Shown here: piece by piece, positions 8,578 through 18,800 of the stretch | How positions within the stretch are numbered: position 1 is the stretch's first letter | Layout of the letters: each line of letters starts with the position of its first letter | Assembly (NCBI RefSeq): GCF_020165195.1 | Contig: NZ_JAIUHR010000011.1 | Coordinates: forward strand, 62,001 to 126,000 | DNA length: 64,000 nucleotides | Source of the DNA: Mesorhizobium sp. CA14 | GTDB lineage: Bacteria > Pseudomonadota > Alphaproteobacteria > Rhizobiales > Rhizobiaceae | Reading direction: 5' to 3' | Translations under genes and position numbers: made by a program | Notes under the pieces: generated by a model | The model's database searches: none | What the model was told of the DNA's origin: nothing | Seen by the model: only the letters and a program-made list of their open reading frames with translations

Positions 8578-9844
8578 CGCCCTTCAGCAGCCTTGGCGTG
8601 TCGCCGGACAGGCCCGAGGCCTGGCGGATGAAGAAATCCTTGAGCCGGGGCATGCGCTCGACGAGGCCAAGGCCGAGATCGCGCGCGGCGCGCAGCGGGC
8701 CGATGTCATTGGAGAACAGCCGGTTCAAGACGTCGGTGGTGACGCCCATCTGCAGCGTGTCGAAGCGACGCCATTGCTGGTAGCGCTCGAGCACATCGAG
8801 GGCGCCGATGTCCTGGCCGAGCCGGTCGGCCTCGACCACCACTTCGGCGAGCGCCGCCACGTCCTTGAAGCCGAGATTGAGGCCCTGGCCGGCAATCGGG
8901 TGGATGCCGTGCGCGGCATCGCCGGCGAGCGCGATGCGCGGCGCGATGAAGGCGCGGGCGAGCGTCAGACCGAGCGGCCAGGCGCGCGGCTTGTCGGCAA
9001 CGCGGATCTCGCCCAGCTTCAGGCCGAAGCGCTGCTCCAGATCGTGCTCGAAGACGAACTCGTCGCCCTCGACCAGCGCCTTGGCATCTTCCGTACGCTC
9101 CACCCAGACGATCGACGAGCGGTTGGTCCCGTCCTTGTCCGGCTTCAGCGGCAGCGTGGCGAAGGGACCCGCGGGGAGGAAATGCTCCTCGGCGCGGCCG
9201 TTGTGCGGGCGCTCATGCGCCACCGTGCAGACGATGCCGGACTGGCCATATTCCCACTTCACCGTCTTGATGCCGGCCATGTCGCGCAATTTCGAATTGA
9301 CGCCGTCGGCGGCGACCAGCAGCCGCGCCTTCAGCGTCGCGCCGTCGGCCAGATGCACGGTGATGCCGGCGCCATTCGCGTCGAAGGCGCTGACCGCCAT
9401 GCCTTCGATGATGTCGATGCCAAGCTTTTCGGCGCGCCGGCGCAGCGCGCCGTTGAGGTCGCGGTTGGCGACCATATGGGCGAAAGGCTCGCCGGGCGCC
9501 ACCTCGCCGTCGAAGGTCAAAAACACCGGACGCACCGGGTCGGCGGCGCGCGAATCGGTGATGATCATTTCGGTGATCGCCTGCGCTTCCGGCGCGATCT
9601 CTTCCCAGACGCCGAGCAGTTGCAGCATGCGGCTGGCGGCCGCGGCAATGGCTGAGGCGCGGCCGTCTTTCTGCCAGACGCCGGCGGGGGCGGCATCGAC
9701 GATGGCGATGGCGAGGCCCGGCCGCGCCTGCTTCAGCGATACGGCCGCCGTGAGGCCGACATAGCCGGCGCCGGCGATGAGCACGTCGAGCGGCGCCTCG
9801 CGGCTCCCGTTCGCCTCTGCTCCATTCGGCTTGCGGTCGACCAT
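8567..9844 (-). CDS. UbiH/UbiF/COQ6-family FAD monooxygenase
   Basis: A 425-residue flavoprotein hydroxylase of ubiquinone ring biosynthesis. The N-terminal FAD site is VLIAGAGYVGLTAAV, and the second FAD motif GDAAHGIHPIAGQGLNLGF lies near residue 320. The DGRASAIAAAASRML segment is the usual UbiH substrate-side pattern. It could be UbiH, UbiF or UbiL, which sequence alone does not separate. The start at 9844 (AAAGGA upstream) is preferred; a second in-frame ATG at 9922 with AAGGAT would add 26 residues. It is divergent from tesB, with a short shared promoter region. The final codons lie in a 17-bp repeat. Confidence 0.87.
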   Translation of the reverse strand: MVDRKPNGAEANGSREAPLDVLIAGAGYVGLTAAVSLKQARPGLAIAIVDAAPAGVWQKDGRASAIAAAASRMLQLLGVWEEIAPEAQAITEMIITDSRAADPVRPVFLTFDGEVAPGEPFAHMVANRDLNGALRRRAEKLGIDIIEGMAVSAFDANGAGITVHLADGATLKARLLVAADGVNSKLRDMAGIKTVKWEYGQSGIVCTVAHERPHNGRAEEHFLPAGPFATLPLKPDKDGTNRSSIVWVERTEDAKALVEGDEFVFEHDLEQRFGLKLGEIRVADKPRAWPLGLTLARAFIAPRIALAGDAAHGIHPIAGQGLNLGFKDVAALAEVVVEADRLGQDIGALDVLERYQQWRRFDTLQMGVTTDVLNRLFSNDIGPLRAARDLGLGLVERMPRLKDFFIRQASGLSGDTPRLLKGEAI

Positions 9845-9947
9845 GGCATCATCCTTTCGCGGCTTCGGCCGGCTGCCGTTTGCGGCCTTGACTGCCTGCG
9901 CGTCCTGTCCGAAACCGGCCATGGCACATCCTTGAAGGATTTCAAAC

Positions 9948-10811
9948 ATGACCGCGGCCATGGACGAGCTTCTCGACATTCTCGACCTCGAGCAGCTCGA
10001 ACACAATCTGTATCGTGGTCGCAGCCCCAAGGTCGACTGGCAGCGCGTCTTCGGCGGCCAGACCATCGCCCAGGCGCTGGTCGCCGCGCAGCGCACCGTG
10101 GAGCCCGAACGCCACGTGCATTCGCTGCACGGCTATTTCATGCGGCCGGGCGACACCAAGCTGCCGATCGTCTACGAGGTCGACCGCATCCGCGACGGCG
10201 GCTCCTTCACCACGCGCCGGGTGGTGGCGATCCAGCATGGCCAGGCGATCTTTTCGCTGGAGGCGTCCTTCCAGCAGGATGAGGTCGGGCTCGAGCATCA
10301 GCTGCCGATGCCGCGCGACGTGCCGGTGCCCGACACGCTGCTCACCCAGCGCGAGCTGCTCGGCAAGTTCGGCGAAGCGGTGCCGGAAGGCATCAGGCGC
10401 TACTGGGAGCGCGACCGGCCGATCGAGATGAAGCCGGTGATGCTGAAGCACTACACAAGCCGCGAGAAGCTGGAGCCGCAGCAGAACATCTGGATCCGCA
10501 CCACCGGTCCGGTGCCGGAAGACCGCGCCATTCAGGCGGCGGTGCTTGCCTATCTCTCCGACATGACGCTGCTCGATACCTCGACCTTCGCGCATGGCCG
10601 CGCCATCTTCGATCGCGACATCCAGGCGGCCAGCCTCGACCACGCCATGTGGTTCCACCGCAGCCATTCGCTGGACGACTGGATCCTCTACAATCAGGAC
10701 AGCCCGTCGACCCAAGGGTCGCGCGGCTTCACCCGCGGCTCGCTGTTCGCGCGCGACGGTACGCTGATCGCCTCGGTCGCCCAGGAAGGCCTCATCCGGC
10801 TGAAACGCTGA
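9948..10811 (+). CDS. tesB: Acyl-CoA thioesterase II
   Basis: A 287-residue double-hotdog thioesterase that hydrolyses medium and long-chain acyl-CoAs. Family marks include NLYRGRSPKVDWQRVFGGQTIAQAL in the first hotdog and DWILYNQDSPSTQGSRGFTRG in the second, followed by the usual GSLFARDGTLIASVAQEGLIR ending. The start at 9948 follows AAGGAT; an alternative Met lies at 9960. Divergent from the ubiH-like gene. No obvious terminator follows. Confidence 0.94.
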   Translation: MTAAMDELLDILDLEQLEHNLYRGRSPKVDWQRVFGGQTIAQALVAAQRTVEPERHVHSLHGYFMRPGDTKLPIVYEVDRIRDGGSFTTRRVVAIQHGQAIFSLEASFQQDEVGLEHQLPMPRDVPVPDTLLTQRELLGKFGEAVPEGIRRYWERDRPIEMKPVMLKHYTSREKLEPQQNIWIRTTGPVPEDRAIQAAVLAYLSDMTLLDTSTFAHGRAIFDRDIQAASLDHAMWFHRSHSLDDWILYNQDSPSTQGSRGFTRGSLFARDGTLIASVAQEGLIRLKR

Positions 10812-10960
10812 GCCGGCTTCAGGCAATTGCCTGGAATACGAGCATTTTCTAATTTTTGCCTATTTTATAGGCGGGTGCGCCGACCGGCCTGTGCGCGAAT
10901 GATGTGCAGCGATCGCCCATTCTCTTTGTTTACAACAGGTTAACACCCTGCTTCGGCAAC

Positions 10961-10976
10961 TGGCACGGAGCTTGAA
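10961..10976 (+). promoter_or_regulatory. Sigma-54-like promoter of glnK-amtB
   Basis: TGGCACGGAGCTTGAA matches the TGGCACG-N4-TTGC consensus, with GG separated by 10 bases from GA in place of the usual GC. It lies 83 bases before glnK, consistent with NtrC-dependent nitrogen control of this operon in rhizobia. A clear NtrC dyad was not found. Confidence 0.6.
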
Positions 10977-11052
10977 TCCTGTCGGGCACTCTCCGGCTCC
11001 TCGGGATCGGTGAAGGTGTGCAAACGCGGGGGACCGCAACAGCAAAGGGTGA

Positions 11053-11397
<345 letters not shown>

Positions 11398-11428
11398 GCG
11401 GCGATCATCCATTCCAACGGAGAGTTCA

Positions 11429-12775
11429 ATGAATATTCCTTCCACCTTGAAGACGACGGGACGCGCGGCCGCTTCGCTCGCGCTCGTGGCCATGAGCACC
11501 GTCGCCGCCATCGCGCAGGAGGCCGCCCCGGCGGCCACCGCCGCGGCGCCCGCCGCGCCGGCGCCCGCGCTCGACACCGGCAACACCGCCTGGATGCTGA
11601 CCTCGACGGCGCTGGTGCTGATGATGACCATCCCGGGCCTGGCGCTGTTTTACGGCGGCATGGTGCGCAAGAAGAACGTGCTCGCCACCATCATGCAGAG
11701 TTTCGCCATCACCTGCCTAGTGACGGTGCTGTGGTTCATGTTCGGCTATTCGCTCGCCTTCTCCGACGGCGGCGCCACGAACGCCTATCTCGGCGGCTTC
11801 TCGAAATTCTTCCATCACGGCATCACCGTCTCGACGCTGTGGGCGCCGGGCGTGGCGAACATTCCTGAATTCGTCTTCTCGATGTTCCAGATGACCTTCG
11901 CCATCATCACGCCGGCGCTGATCGCCGGCGCCTTCGCCGAGCGCATGAAGTTCTCGGCGCTCCTGATCTTCATGGGCCTGTGGCTGGTCTTCGTCTATGC
12001 GCCGATCGCGCATTGGGTGTGGGGCGGCGGCTTCCTCGGCTCGGCCGGCGTGCTCGACTTCGCCGGCGGCACGGTCGTCCACATCAACGCCGGTGTCGCC
12101 GGCCTGGTCTGCGCGCTGGTTCTCGGCAAGCGCGAAGGCTACGGCGCCACCAACATGGCGCCGCACAACCTGGTCTACTCGGTGATCGGCGCCTCGCTGC
12201 TGTGGGTCGGCTGGTTCGGCTTCAACGCTGGTTCCGAGCTTGCCGCCGACGGGCTTGCGGGCGCGGCGATGATGAACACGCAGGTCGCCACCGCCGCCGC
12301 GGCGCTGGCCTGGATGTTCGCCGAATGGATCGTCGCCAAGAAGCCTTCGGTGCTCGGCATCATCTCGGGCGCCGTCGCCGGCCTCGTCGCGGTGACGCCG
12401 GCTTCCGGCTTCGTCAATCCGACCGGCGCCTTCATCGTCGGCATCATCGCCGGCGTGGTCTGCTATCTCTCGGCGGTCAAGCTCAAGCATGCGTTCGGCT
12501 ATGACGACTCGCTCGACGCCTTCGGCGTCCATGGCGTCGGCGGCATCGTCGGCGCGCTGCTCACCGGCGCGCTCGCCGATCCGGCAATCAACGCGCTCGG
12601 CAAGGACGCCTCGGTCGCCAAGCAGCTCTACGGCATTGCCTTCACCATCCTGTGGACGGCGATCGCCACCTTCGTGATCCTCTACATCGTCAAGGCGCTG
12701 GTCGGCCTGCGTCCGTCGACCCAGGAAGAGGTCGAAGGTCTCGACGTCACTCAGCATGGCGAAGTGGTGCCGTAA
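11429..12775 (+). CDS. amtB: Ammonium transporter
   Basis: A 448-residue Amt/Rh channel for ammonium uptake at the inner membrane. A cleavable signal peptide (about residues 1-30, ending AAIAQ) and an Ala/Pro-rich spacer precede the eleven-helix core, as in E. coli AmtB. Conserved elements include WMLTSTALVLMMTIPGLALFYGG, GGTVVHINAG (pore His) and DAFGVHGVGGI (second pore His). The C-terminal tail with STQEEVEGLDVTQHGE is the GlnK-interacting region. It is second in the operon, with a strong terminator at 12918. Confidence 0.96.
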   Translation: MNIPSTLKTTGRAAASLALVAMSTVAAIAQEAAPAATAAAPAAPAPALDTGNTAWMLTSTALVLMMTIPGLALFYGGMVRKKNVLATIMQSFAITCLVTVLWFMFGYSLAFSDGGATNAYLGGFSKFFHHGITVSTLWAPGVANIPEFVFSMFQMTFAIITPALIAGAFAERMKFSALLIFMGLWLVFVYAPIAHWVWGGGFLGSAGVLDFAGGTVVHINAGVAGLVCALVLGKREGYGATNMAPHNLVYSVIGASLLWVGWFGFNAGSELAADGLAGAAMMNTQVATAAAALAWMFAEWIVAKKPSVLGIISGAVAGLVAVTPASGFVNPTGAFIVGIIAGVVCYLSAVKLKHAFGYDDSLDAFGVHGVGGIVGALLTGALADPAINALGKDASVAKQLYGIAFTILWTAIATFVILYIVKALVGLRPSTQEEVEGLDVTQHGEVVP

Positions 12776-13087
12776 GGCCGGCTCCGCTCTTTGCTTTGGC
12801 GCAATTTTGGACGGGAAACCGTTTGGGATTGCGCCGAGGGCCGGCGGATCCTCCTCCCGCCGGCCCGGAACTCCTCCCAAGATCCCGTCGTGACGCTCTC
12901 GAAGGGGCTCACGCCTTGAGGCCCGGAACACGCTTCCGGGCCTCCTTTTTTGTCGGGCGGCCATCCAAGCCATTTCGTTCACATTCACTTGATCCGTCGG
13001 CATGAAACATCGGCCCGTCAGTTTCCGTACTGGGATAGCGAGCGTCATCAAGGCGTCCGTCAAAACAAGAGGGAAGGAAACCACCTG
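12776..13087. other. Intergenic region after amtB
   Basis: No gene is seen in this 312-base gap. It holds the amtB terminator at 12918-12951 and, at about 12797-12838, a sequence (GCGCAATTTTGGACGGGAAACC then GATTGCGCC) that may be a decayed family C repeat. Confidence 0.5.
12918..12951 (+). terminator. Rho-independent terminator of glnK-amtB
   Basis: An 11-bp perfect stem, GAGGCCCGGAA and TTCCGGGCCTC, encloses a 5-base loop and is followed by CTTTTTT. Confidence 0.85.
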
Positions 13088-13363
13088 ATGAACATCAAGA
13101 ACATCGTCCTGGGAGCAATGGCTCTTTTGATGATCAGCGGCGTTGCACTCGCCGGTGCTCTCGATGAGCCGTCCAACATGGCCCCGTTCTTCACCGACTC
13201 CAGCATGAAGACCATGAAGCCGGAAGCCGGCTTCAAGGCGGCCTGGGCTTCGATGCCGAAGGACAAGCAGGACATGATGATGAAGGAGTGCCAGGATGCG
13301 GCGATGAGCAAGCCTCACGCCGAATTCTGCGCAAACCTGAACATGTATGCAGGCCACAAGTGA
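13088..13363 (+). CDS. Small secreted Met-rich hypothetical protein
   Basis: A 91-residue protein with a clear signal peptide (MNIKNIVLGAMALLMISGVALA, cleavage after about residue 22). The mature part is about 69 residues with eleven methionines and two cysteines (KECQD and EFCAN) that could pair in the periplasm. GGAAGGA lies upstream of the ATG. The Met clusters recall copper-binding proteins, but there is no defined motif, so no function is assigned. It is followed by a hairpin terminator. Confidence 0.7.
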   Translation: MNIKNIVLGAMALLMISGVALAGALDEPSNMAPFFTDSSMKTMKPEAGFKAAWASMPKDKQDMMMKECQDAAMSKPHAEFCANLNMYAGHK

Positions 13364-13418
13364 TCAACGGATGGGTCCGGTCCTGACGGGCCCGATCGTT
13401 TAGCCGTTTCAGGCAAGG

Positions 13419-13449
13419 GGTGGCGGGCCGCGAGGCCTGCCACCTTTGT
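13419..13449 (+). terminator. Probable rho-independent terminator
   Basis: GGTGGCGGGCC and GGCCTGCCACC form an 11-bp stem with one mismatch and a 4-base loop, followed by TTTG. It lies 55 bases after the small secreted protein gene. Confidence 0.6.
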
Positions 13450-13572
13450 CGGCGACTAGGCCCGGTAAAGGGCCATGGTTAATGCGGCCTTAACCTTCCC
13501 CCCGATAGTCTGGCGTTCGAATCTGCCGGAATGCGCCATGCGCCCGGCCAGGCAACGATTACGGGGAAGAGC

Positions 13573-16251
13573 ATGCGTTCAGGCGCCTCAGCACCGCTCG
13601 CGCTGACCGATACGGGGCACGGCATCCAGGCTTTCGCGCGGCGTCAGGTCGGGCGGCTGGTCGGCGCCGGGCTGTTCCTGTTCACTGCTTTCGGCATTGC
13701 CGCTCTAGCCACATGGAACGTCGCCGACCCGAGCTTCTCGCACGCCACCAGCAACATCGTCACCAACGCCATGGGCTATGCCGGCGCGGTGTTCTCCGAC
13801 CTTGCCATGCAATTCTTCGGTCTGGCCGCCGTCGCGGGGCTGGTTCCGGCGGTGATCTGGGGCTTTCTTCTGTTTTCCGCGCGCGGCGTCGACAAGTTGC
13901 CGAAGCGCGGGTTTGCCTGGTTCGGTTTCGCATTGCTTGCCGCGGCCATCGCAGGCTGCGTGACGCCGCCCAACACCTGGCCGTTGCCGACCGGCCTCGG
14001 CGGCGTCTTCGGCGACATGGTGCTGAAGATCCCGGGCATCGCGGTCGGCGGTTATCCGAAAGGCCTTTTCGCGACAATCATAGCGGTTATCCTCGCCGCG
14101 CCCACCTTGTGGCTGTTCGCCTATGGCTCGGCGCTGATCGCACGCAAGAACGGCTTTGCAGTTATGGAGCGCGCCTCCCAACCCGATCCGCGCGAGCAGG
14201 ACGAGATGCTGTTCGACGAGGATGAGGACGAAGGCGACGAGGGGATACTCGCGCTCGGCGCCGTCACCCATTGGTGGCTGTCGTTCCGTGCCTTCCTGCA
14301 CCGCCGCGCCGAGCGGCGCAGGCGCGAGCGCGACGAGTTCGAGCCGCCGATGGAGCCCAAGGCCAGCGCCTGGCGTCGCGCTGCCGAGCGGGTGGAATCG
14401 GCCGAGTTCGCCGAAAGCCGGATGAGCCCGGGCGGCCGTGCCCGCGTCGAGCCGGAATTCTTCGCCGCCATGGTCAATGACCGCAGCGCTTCGGTCGATC
14501 CGGCCGACCAGGATATATTCGGCGACGAACAGGACGAGGACGTCGATCTCGACGATTTCGATGACGAGGCGCCTCTCCAGCGGCGCGGCGCGCCGGCGGC
14601 CAAGGTGCGGAACTTCCGCTCCGATGCGGCGACCCGCGTCGAGGCGCCGGCGGCGCGCCCCGTGCCGGGCGCCCGCGTCCAGCGCGAGGCGCAGACCTCG
14701 CTGATCGGGTCCGACACGTTCGAGATGCCGTCGCTGCACTTCCTGTCCGAGCCGAAGAACATCGCAAAGGATCCAAGCCTGTCGAAGGACGCGCTGGAGC
14801 AGAACGCACGGCTGCTCGAAGGCGTGCTGGAAGATTTCGGCGTCAAGGGCGAGATCATCCATGTCCGGCCAGGCCCGGTCGTGACGCTCTACGAGCTGGA
14901 GCCCGCGCCCGGCATCAAGTCCTCGCGCGTCATCGGGCTTTCCGACGACATCGCCCGCTCGATGAGCGCGATCGCCTGCCGCGTCGCCGTTGTGCCGGGA
15001 CGCAACGCCATCGGCATCGAGCTGCCCAACGCCAAGCGCGAGACCGTCTATCTCAGGGAGATCATGGCCAGCCGCGACTTCGAGACGACTAAGGCGAAGC
15101 TGGCGCTGGCGCTCGGCAAGACGATCAATGGCGAGGCCGTCATCGTCGACATCGCCAAGATGCCGCATGTGCTGGTCGCCGGCACCACCGGCTCGGGCAA
15201 GTCGGTCGCCATCAACACCATGATCCTGTCGCTGCTCTACCGGCTGACGCCGCAGGAATGCCGGCTGATCATGATCGATCCGAAGATGCTGGAACTCTCG
15301 GTCTATGACGGCATCCCGCATCTGCTGACGCCGGTCGTCACCGATCCCAAGAAGGCGGTCGTCGCGCTGAAATGGACCGTGCGCGAGATGGAGGACCGCT
15401 ACCGCAAGATGTCCAAGGTCGGCGTGCGCAACATCGACGGGTTCAACGCGCGCGTTCAGCAAGCGGAGAAGAAGGGGGAAAAAATCTCGCGCACGGTGCA
15501 GACCGGCTTCGACCGCCAGACGGGCGAGGCGATCTACGAGACCGAGGACCTCGATCTCGAGCCGATGCCCTATATCGTGGTCATCATCGACGAGATGGCC
15601 GACCTGATGATGGTGGCTGGCAAGGATATCGAAGGCGCGGTGCAGCGCCTGGCGCAGATGGCGCGCGCCGCCGGCATCCATGTCATCATGGCGACGCAGC
15701 GCCCGTCGGTCGACGTCATCACCGGCACCATCAAGGCCAATTTCCCGACCCGCATCTCCTTCCAGGTGACGTCGAAGATCGACAGCCGCACCATCCTTGG
15801 CGAGCAGGGCGCCGAGCAGCTGCTCGGCATGGGCGACATGCTCTACATGGCAGGCGGCGGCCGCATCCAGCGCGTGCACGGTCCGTTCGTCTCCGACGAC
15901 GAGGTCGAGAAGGTCGTCGGACATCTGAAGCTGCAGGGCGTGCCGGAATATCTCGACGCCATCACCGAGGACGACGAGGAAGAGGACGAGGACGGCCCGT
16001 CGGGCAAGGGCAGTTCCGGCGGCGGTGGCGGCGGCAATTTCGAGGATTCCGACGATCCCTACGATCAGGCGGTGGCGGTGGTGCTGCGCGACGGCAAGGC
16101 CTCGACCAGCTACATCCAGCGCCGGCTCGGCATCGGCTATAACCGCGCCGCCTCGATCATCGAGAAGATGGAGAAGGAAGGCATTGTCGGCCCGGCCAAC
16201 CACGCCGGCAAACGCGAGATTCTGGCGCCGACCGAAGAGGACAAATTCTAG
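13573..16251 (+). CDS. ftsK: DNA translocase FtsK
   Basis: Septal DNA pump that clears and aligns chromosome termini for XerCD recombination during division. The 892-residue protein has four N-terminal membrane helices (about residues 25-190), an acidic and arginine-rich linker (about 200-390), and the RecA-like motor with Walker [13 protein letters not shown] and Walker [16 protein letters not shown]-terminal winged-helix gamma domain ([18 protein letters not shown]) reads KOPS. The start at 13573 follows GGGGAAGA; an upstream ATG at 13531 lacks a site. It is monocistronic. Confidence 0.95.
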   Translation: MRSGASAPLALTDTGHGIQAFARRQVGRLVGAGLFLFTAFGIAALATWNVADPSFSHATSNIVTNAMGYAGAVFSDLAMQFFGLAAVAGLVPAVIWGFLLFSARGVDKLPKRGFAWFGFALLAAAIAGCVTPPNTWPLPTGLGGVFGDMVLKIPGIAVGGYPKGLFATIIAVILAAPTLWLFAYGSALIARKNGFAVMERASQPDPREQDEMLFDEDEDEGDEGILALGAVTHWWLSFRAFLHRRAERRRRERDEFEPPMEPKASAWRRAAERVESAEFAESRMSPGGRARVEPEFFAAMVNDRSASVDPADQDIFGDEQDEDVDLDDFDDEAPLQRRGAPAAKVRNFRSDAATRVEAPAARPVPGARVQREAQTSLIGSDTFEMPSLHFLSEPKNIAKDPSLSKDALEQNARLLEGVLEDFGVKGEIIHVRPGPVVTLYELEPAPGIKSSRVIGLSDDIARSMSAIACRVAVVPGRNAIGIELPNAKRETVYLREIMASRDFETTKAKLALALGKTINGEAVIVDIAKMPHVLVAGTTGSGKSVAINTMILSLLYRLTPQECRLIMIDPKMLELSVYDGIPHLLTPVVTDPKKAVVALKWTVREMEDRYRKMSKVGVRNIDGFNARVQQAEKKGEKISRTVQTGFDRQTGEAIYETEDLDLEPMPYIVVIIDEMADLMMVAGKDIEGAVQRLAQMARAAGIHVIMATQRPSVDVITGTIKANFPTRISFQVTSKIDSRTILGEQGAEQLLGMGDMLYMAGGGRIQRVHGPFVSDDEVEKVVGHLKLQGVPEYLDAITEDDEEEDEDGPSGKGSSGGGGGGNFEDSDDPYDQAVAVVLRDGKASTSYIQRRLGIGYNRAASIIEKMEKEGIVGPANHAGKREILAPTEEDKF

Positions 16252-16262
16252 GCTTTGCCGAT

Positions 16263-16309
16263 ATTCAGGTGAGGCCGGCCTGCAAATGGCGCCTCGGCCT
16301 GCCCTGGAT
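16263..16309. repeat. Internally deleted family B repeat, copy 3
   Basis: It has the left end ATTCAGGTGAGGCCGGCCTGC and the right end GGCCTGCCCTGGAT, with almost all of the middle missing. It lies 12 bases after ftsK. Confidence 0.75.
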
Positions 16310-16467
16310 TTCGACAGACCCTGGCCCGGCGAGACGCCGAAACGGGTCGACAAGCAACTTGAAATCATCTCGTGCGTTCATGCGCTGGGGCTGTCTCGCA
16401 CCGCCAAACTTAGGCCCTAGTGGGAGTCCAGAAACTGCGGCGACACGAATCACAGGAAGTGACCGGC

Positions 16468-17136
16468 ATGAAGACCCAGACCGAATTCGCCCTCACCCGC
16501 CGCCAGGTCCTTGGCCTCGGCCTGATGCTTGGCGGAGCCGCCGCTCTCAATCTCGTGCCGGGCTATCAGCTCGTGGTCGCCGCGCAGGCCGCCGTGCCGC
16601 CGGCGGCGCAGAAGATCGCGGACCATTTCTCCTCGGTGAAGTCGATGAGCGGCGAGTTCGTCCAGTTCGGGCCGAAAGGCGAGCAGACCGGCGGCAAGTT
16701 CTTCCTCGAGCGTCCGGGCAAGATCCGCTTTAACTATGATGGCTCCTCGAACTTCCGCGTCATTTCGGACGGCAAGTCGGTGGTGATCCTGAACAAGAAG
16801 CTCAACACCTCCGACCTCTACCCGCTGTCGAAGACGCCGCTGAAGCTTTTGCTCGACGACCGGATCGATCTCTCCGGCGGGCGCGTCAAGGCCGTCAAGG
16901 AAGAGGACGACCTCACCACGATCAAGCTTTCCGACAAATCGGTCTTCGGCAATGCGACGATCACCATGATGTTCGATCCGAAGACCTACGAGCTGCGCCA
17001 GTGGACGATCACCGACGCTCAAGGGAAAGACACGACGGTGATGATCTTCAACGTCAAGGAAGGCGGCAGCTTCCCGGCCGACACTTTCGCGATCGACTAC
17101 ACGGCGAACAGAGAGCTGAACACGAAGACCCGGTAG
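16468..17136 (+). CDS. LolA-like outer-membrane lipoprotein carrier
   Basis: A 222-residue periplasmic protein resembling LolA, which ferries lipoproteins to the outer membrane. The core matches the family: SSVKSMSGEFVQFGPKGEQTGGKFFLERPGKIRFNYD and the later SGGRVKAVKEEDD. The N-terminus carries TRRQVLGLGLMLGG, a twin-arginine pattern before the hydrophobic stretch, which suggests Tat rather than Sec export. Start 16468 follows AGGAAG. Next to ftsK, as in several Rhizobiales. Confident as family, less so as the only LolA. Confidence 0.85.
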   Translation: MKTQTEFALTRRQVLGLGLMLGGAAALNLVPGYQLVVAAQAAVPPAAQKIADHFSSVKSMSGEFVQFGPKGEQTGGKFFLERPGKIRFNYDGSSNFRVISDGKSVVILNKKLNTSDLYPLSKTPLKLLLDDRIDLSGGRVKAVKEEDDLTTIKLSDKSVFGNATITMMFDPKTYELRQWTITDAQGKDTTVMIFNVKEGGSFPADTFAIDYTANRELNTKTR

Positions 17137-17239
17137 GGCGGATGAGCCGGCGGCAAGCCGCCGAAGGCGATTTGTCGAGCTTGTCTTTACTGCGCGCGGC
17201 TGGCACTAGATCGGCGATCTCTTGCCGGACCCCGCCTGA

Positions 17240-18046
17240 ATGCCCTTCACCATCGCCACCTGGAACATCAACTCCGTTCGCCTGCGCATGCCGATCGTCG
17301 AGCGGCTGTTAAAGGAGCACGCGCCCGACGTGCTGTGCCTGCAGGAAACCAAGGTCCCCGACGAGCTGTTTCCGGAAAAAGCCTTCCGCAAGGCGGGCTA
17401 CGAGCACATCCTGTTCCACGGCCAGAAGGGCTATCACGGCGTCGCCACGGTCGCCCGCCGCCCGATCGAGCTGGTCGAGAAGCGGCGGTTCTGCGAGATC
17501 GACGATAGCCGGCATCTGTCGGTCAGGGTGCAGGCGGGCGGCAAGTCGGTGCTGGTGCATAATTTCTACGTGCCGGCCGGCGGCGACGAGCCGGATCCGG
17601 AGATCAACCGCAAATTCCGCCACAAGCTCGATTTCGTCTATGAGATGAACGGCGTGCCGGCGAGCGGGGATGAATCGTCCGCCTCGATCCTGGTCGGCGA
17701 CCTCAACATCGCGCCGCAGGAGCACGACGTCTGGTCGCACAAGCAGTTGCTCAATGTCGTCAGCCACACGCCGGTCGAGACGACAAATTTCGAGGCGATG
17801 CGCAAGGCCGGCGGCTGGGTCGACCTGATGCGGCTCAACGTGCCGGCCGAGCAGAAACTCTACACCTGGTGGAGCTACCGCGCGAAAGACTGGCAGGCGT
17901 CGAACCGCGGCCGCCGCCTCGACCATGTCTGGTCGTCCGCCAACCTGGTGCCGGCTTTCGCCGGCTACGAGATCCTGCAGGCGGCGCGCGGCTGGGAGAA
18001 GCCGTCCGACCATGTGCCGGTGATTGCGAAGTTTGAATTGGATTGA
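17240..18046 (+). CDS. xthA: Exodeoxyribonuclease III
   Basis: A 268-residue Mg-dependent AP endonuclease and 3'-5' exonuclease of base excision repair. All family blocks are present: ATWNINSVRLR, CLQETKVPD, the central HNFYVPAGGDEPD, VGDLNIAPQEHDVW, RGRRLDHVW and the terminal SDHVPV holding the catalytic His. It ends 35 bases before the convergent cNMP-binding gene. Confidence 0.95.
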   Translation: MPFTIATWNINSVRLRMPIVERLLKEHAPDVLCLQETKVPDELFPEKAFRKAGYEHILFHGQKGYHGVATVARRPIELVEKRRFCEIDDSRHLSVRVQAGGKSVLVHNFYVPAGGDEPDPEINRKFRHKLDFVYEMNGVPASGDESSASILVGDLNIAPQEHDVWSHKQLLNVVSHTPVETTNFEAMRKAGGWVDLMRLNVPAEQKLYTWWSYRAKDWQASNRGRRLDHVWSSANLVPAFAGYEILQAARGWEKPSDHVPVIAKFELD

Positions 18047-18081
18047 GCGTCCTCAATCGGCAGAGGGGTCCTACGGCGCTT

Positions 18082-18537
18082 CTATTCCGTAAACCTTGGC
18101 GCCAGCTCCTCGATGCGGGCGATCATCTGCTGGAATTCCTCCAGGATGCGCTCATGCAACAGCACCGCAATCTCCGGATATTCTTCGAGGATTCGGTGGA
18201 ACATCTTGCGGCTCAATCGGATCACTTCCGAGTCGACCGCGGCCGAGGCGCTGGTCAGCCGGTTGGTATCGGCGATCAGCGCCAGTTCGCTCAGCATGGT
18301 GCCTGGGCCTGCCGTGCCGATCGGGACGCGTTTGCCGCCCAGCTCCCGATAGAGTGCAATCAAGCCGCTGACCACGATATAGGCAGAGTCAGCGACGTCG
18401 TCCTCGCGGTAGAGCTTATGGTCGGCCTGGAGCACGGTGGTCTCGGCGCCGAAGGCGAGCAGGCGCAACTGTTCCTGCGTGAAGCCCTGGAAAAGCTTCA
18501 CACTGGACAGGATGCGGATGTCGTCATCCAGCGCCAT
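18082..18537 (-). CDS. Stand-alone cyclic-nucleotide-binding domain protein
   Basis: A 151-residue protein made of one Crp/Fnr-type cNMP-binding domain. The beta roll is visible (LFQGFTQEQLRLLAFGAE, YIVVSGLIALYRE, SELALIADTNRLTSASA) with a C-terminal helix. No helix-turn-helix follows, so it is not a complete CRP-type regulator. The phosphate-binding cassette has SELAL and TNRLTSA in place of the usual GELAL and RSA. It lies upstream of, and on the same strand as, the response regulator, separated by a family C repeat. Confidence 0.85.
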   Translation of the reverse strand: MALDDDIRILSSVKLFQGFTQEQLRLLAFGAETTVLQADHKLYREDDVADSAYIVVSGLIALYRELGGKRVPIGTAGPGTMLSELALIADTNRLTSASAAVDSEVIRLSRKMFHRILEEYPEIAVLLHERILEEFQQMIARIEELAPRFTE

Positions 18538-18712
18538 CCTAGCTGTGTCCCCGAGCGGTCAGTCCAGTCCCTCCTTTGGAGCGGCGCGCCCTCCTGGGCT
18601 CGCGAGAAACGCTCCACTGTGCATCGTGCGATGCGTGCAACGAGCCGATCCATCACCCTCCAGCACCAGGATCGTACCCGAAGCGGTCCCGCCCGACCGC
18701 TCTATCTCTTTT

Positions 18713-18788
18713 GGCTCAATTCCGGACGGAAGGCTACGGCGAAGCCGCCAAGCCCAACCGTTTCACGCTTTTCCTGGAATTGCTCTAG
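18713..18788. repeat. 75-bp palindromic repeat, family C, copy 2
   Basis: The copy runs from GGCTCAATTCCGGACGGAAGG to CCTGGAATTGCTCTAG and lies between the response regulator and the cNMP-binding gene, both on the minus strand. Confidence 0.9.
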
Positions 18789-18800
18789 ATCATGAAATGT

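Noticed and set aside
10871..10910. NtrC-type binding site upstream of glnK
   Set aside because: GTGCGC repeats are direct, not the inverted pattern NtrC binds.
13515..13523. GTTCGAATC resembling a tRNA T-loop
   Set aside because: No acceptor stem, D-arm or anticodon arm can be formed around it; it lies just before ftsK.
13705..16368. Very long minus-strand frame opposite ftsK
   Set aside because: A shadow caused by high GC and codon bias; the sequence has no family features and ftsK on the plus strand is unambiguous.
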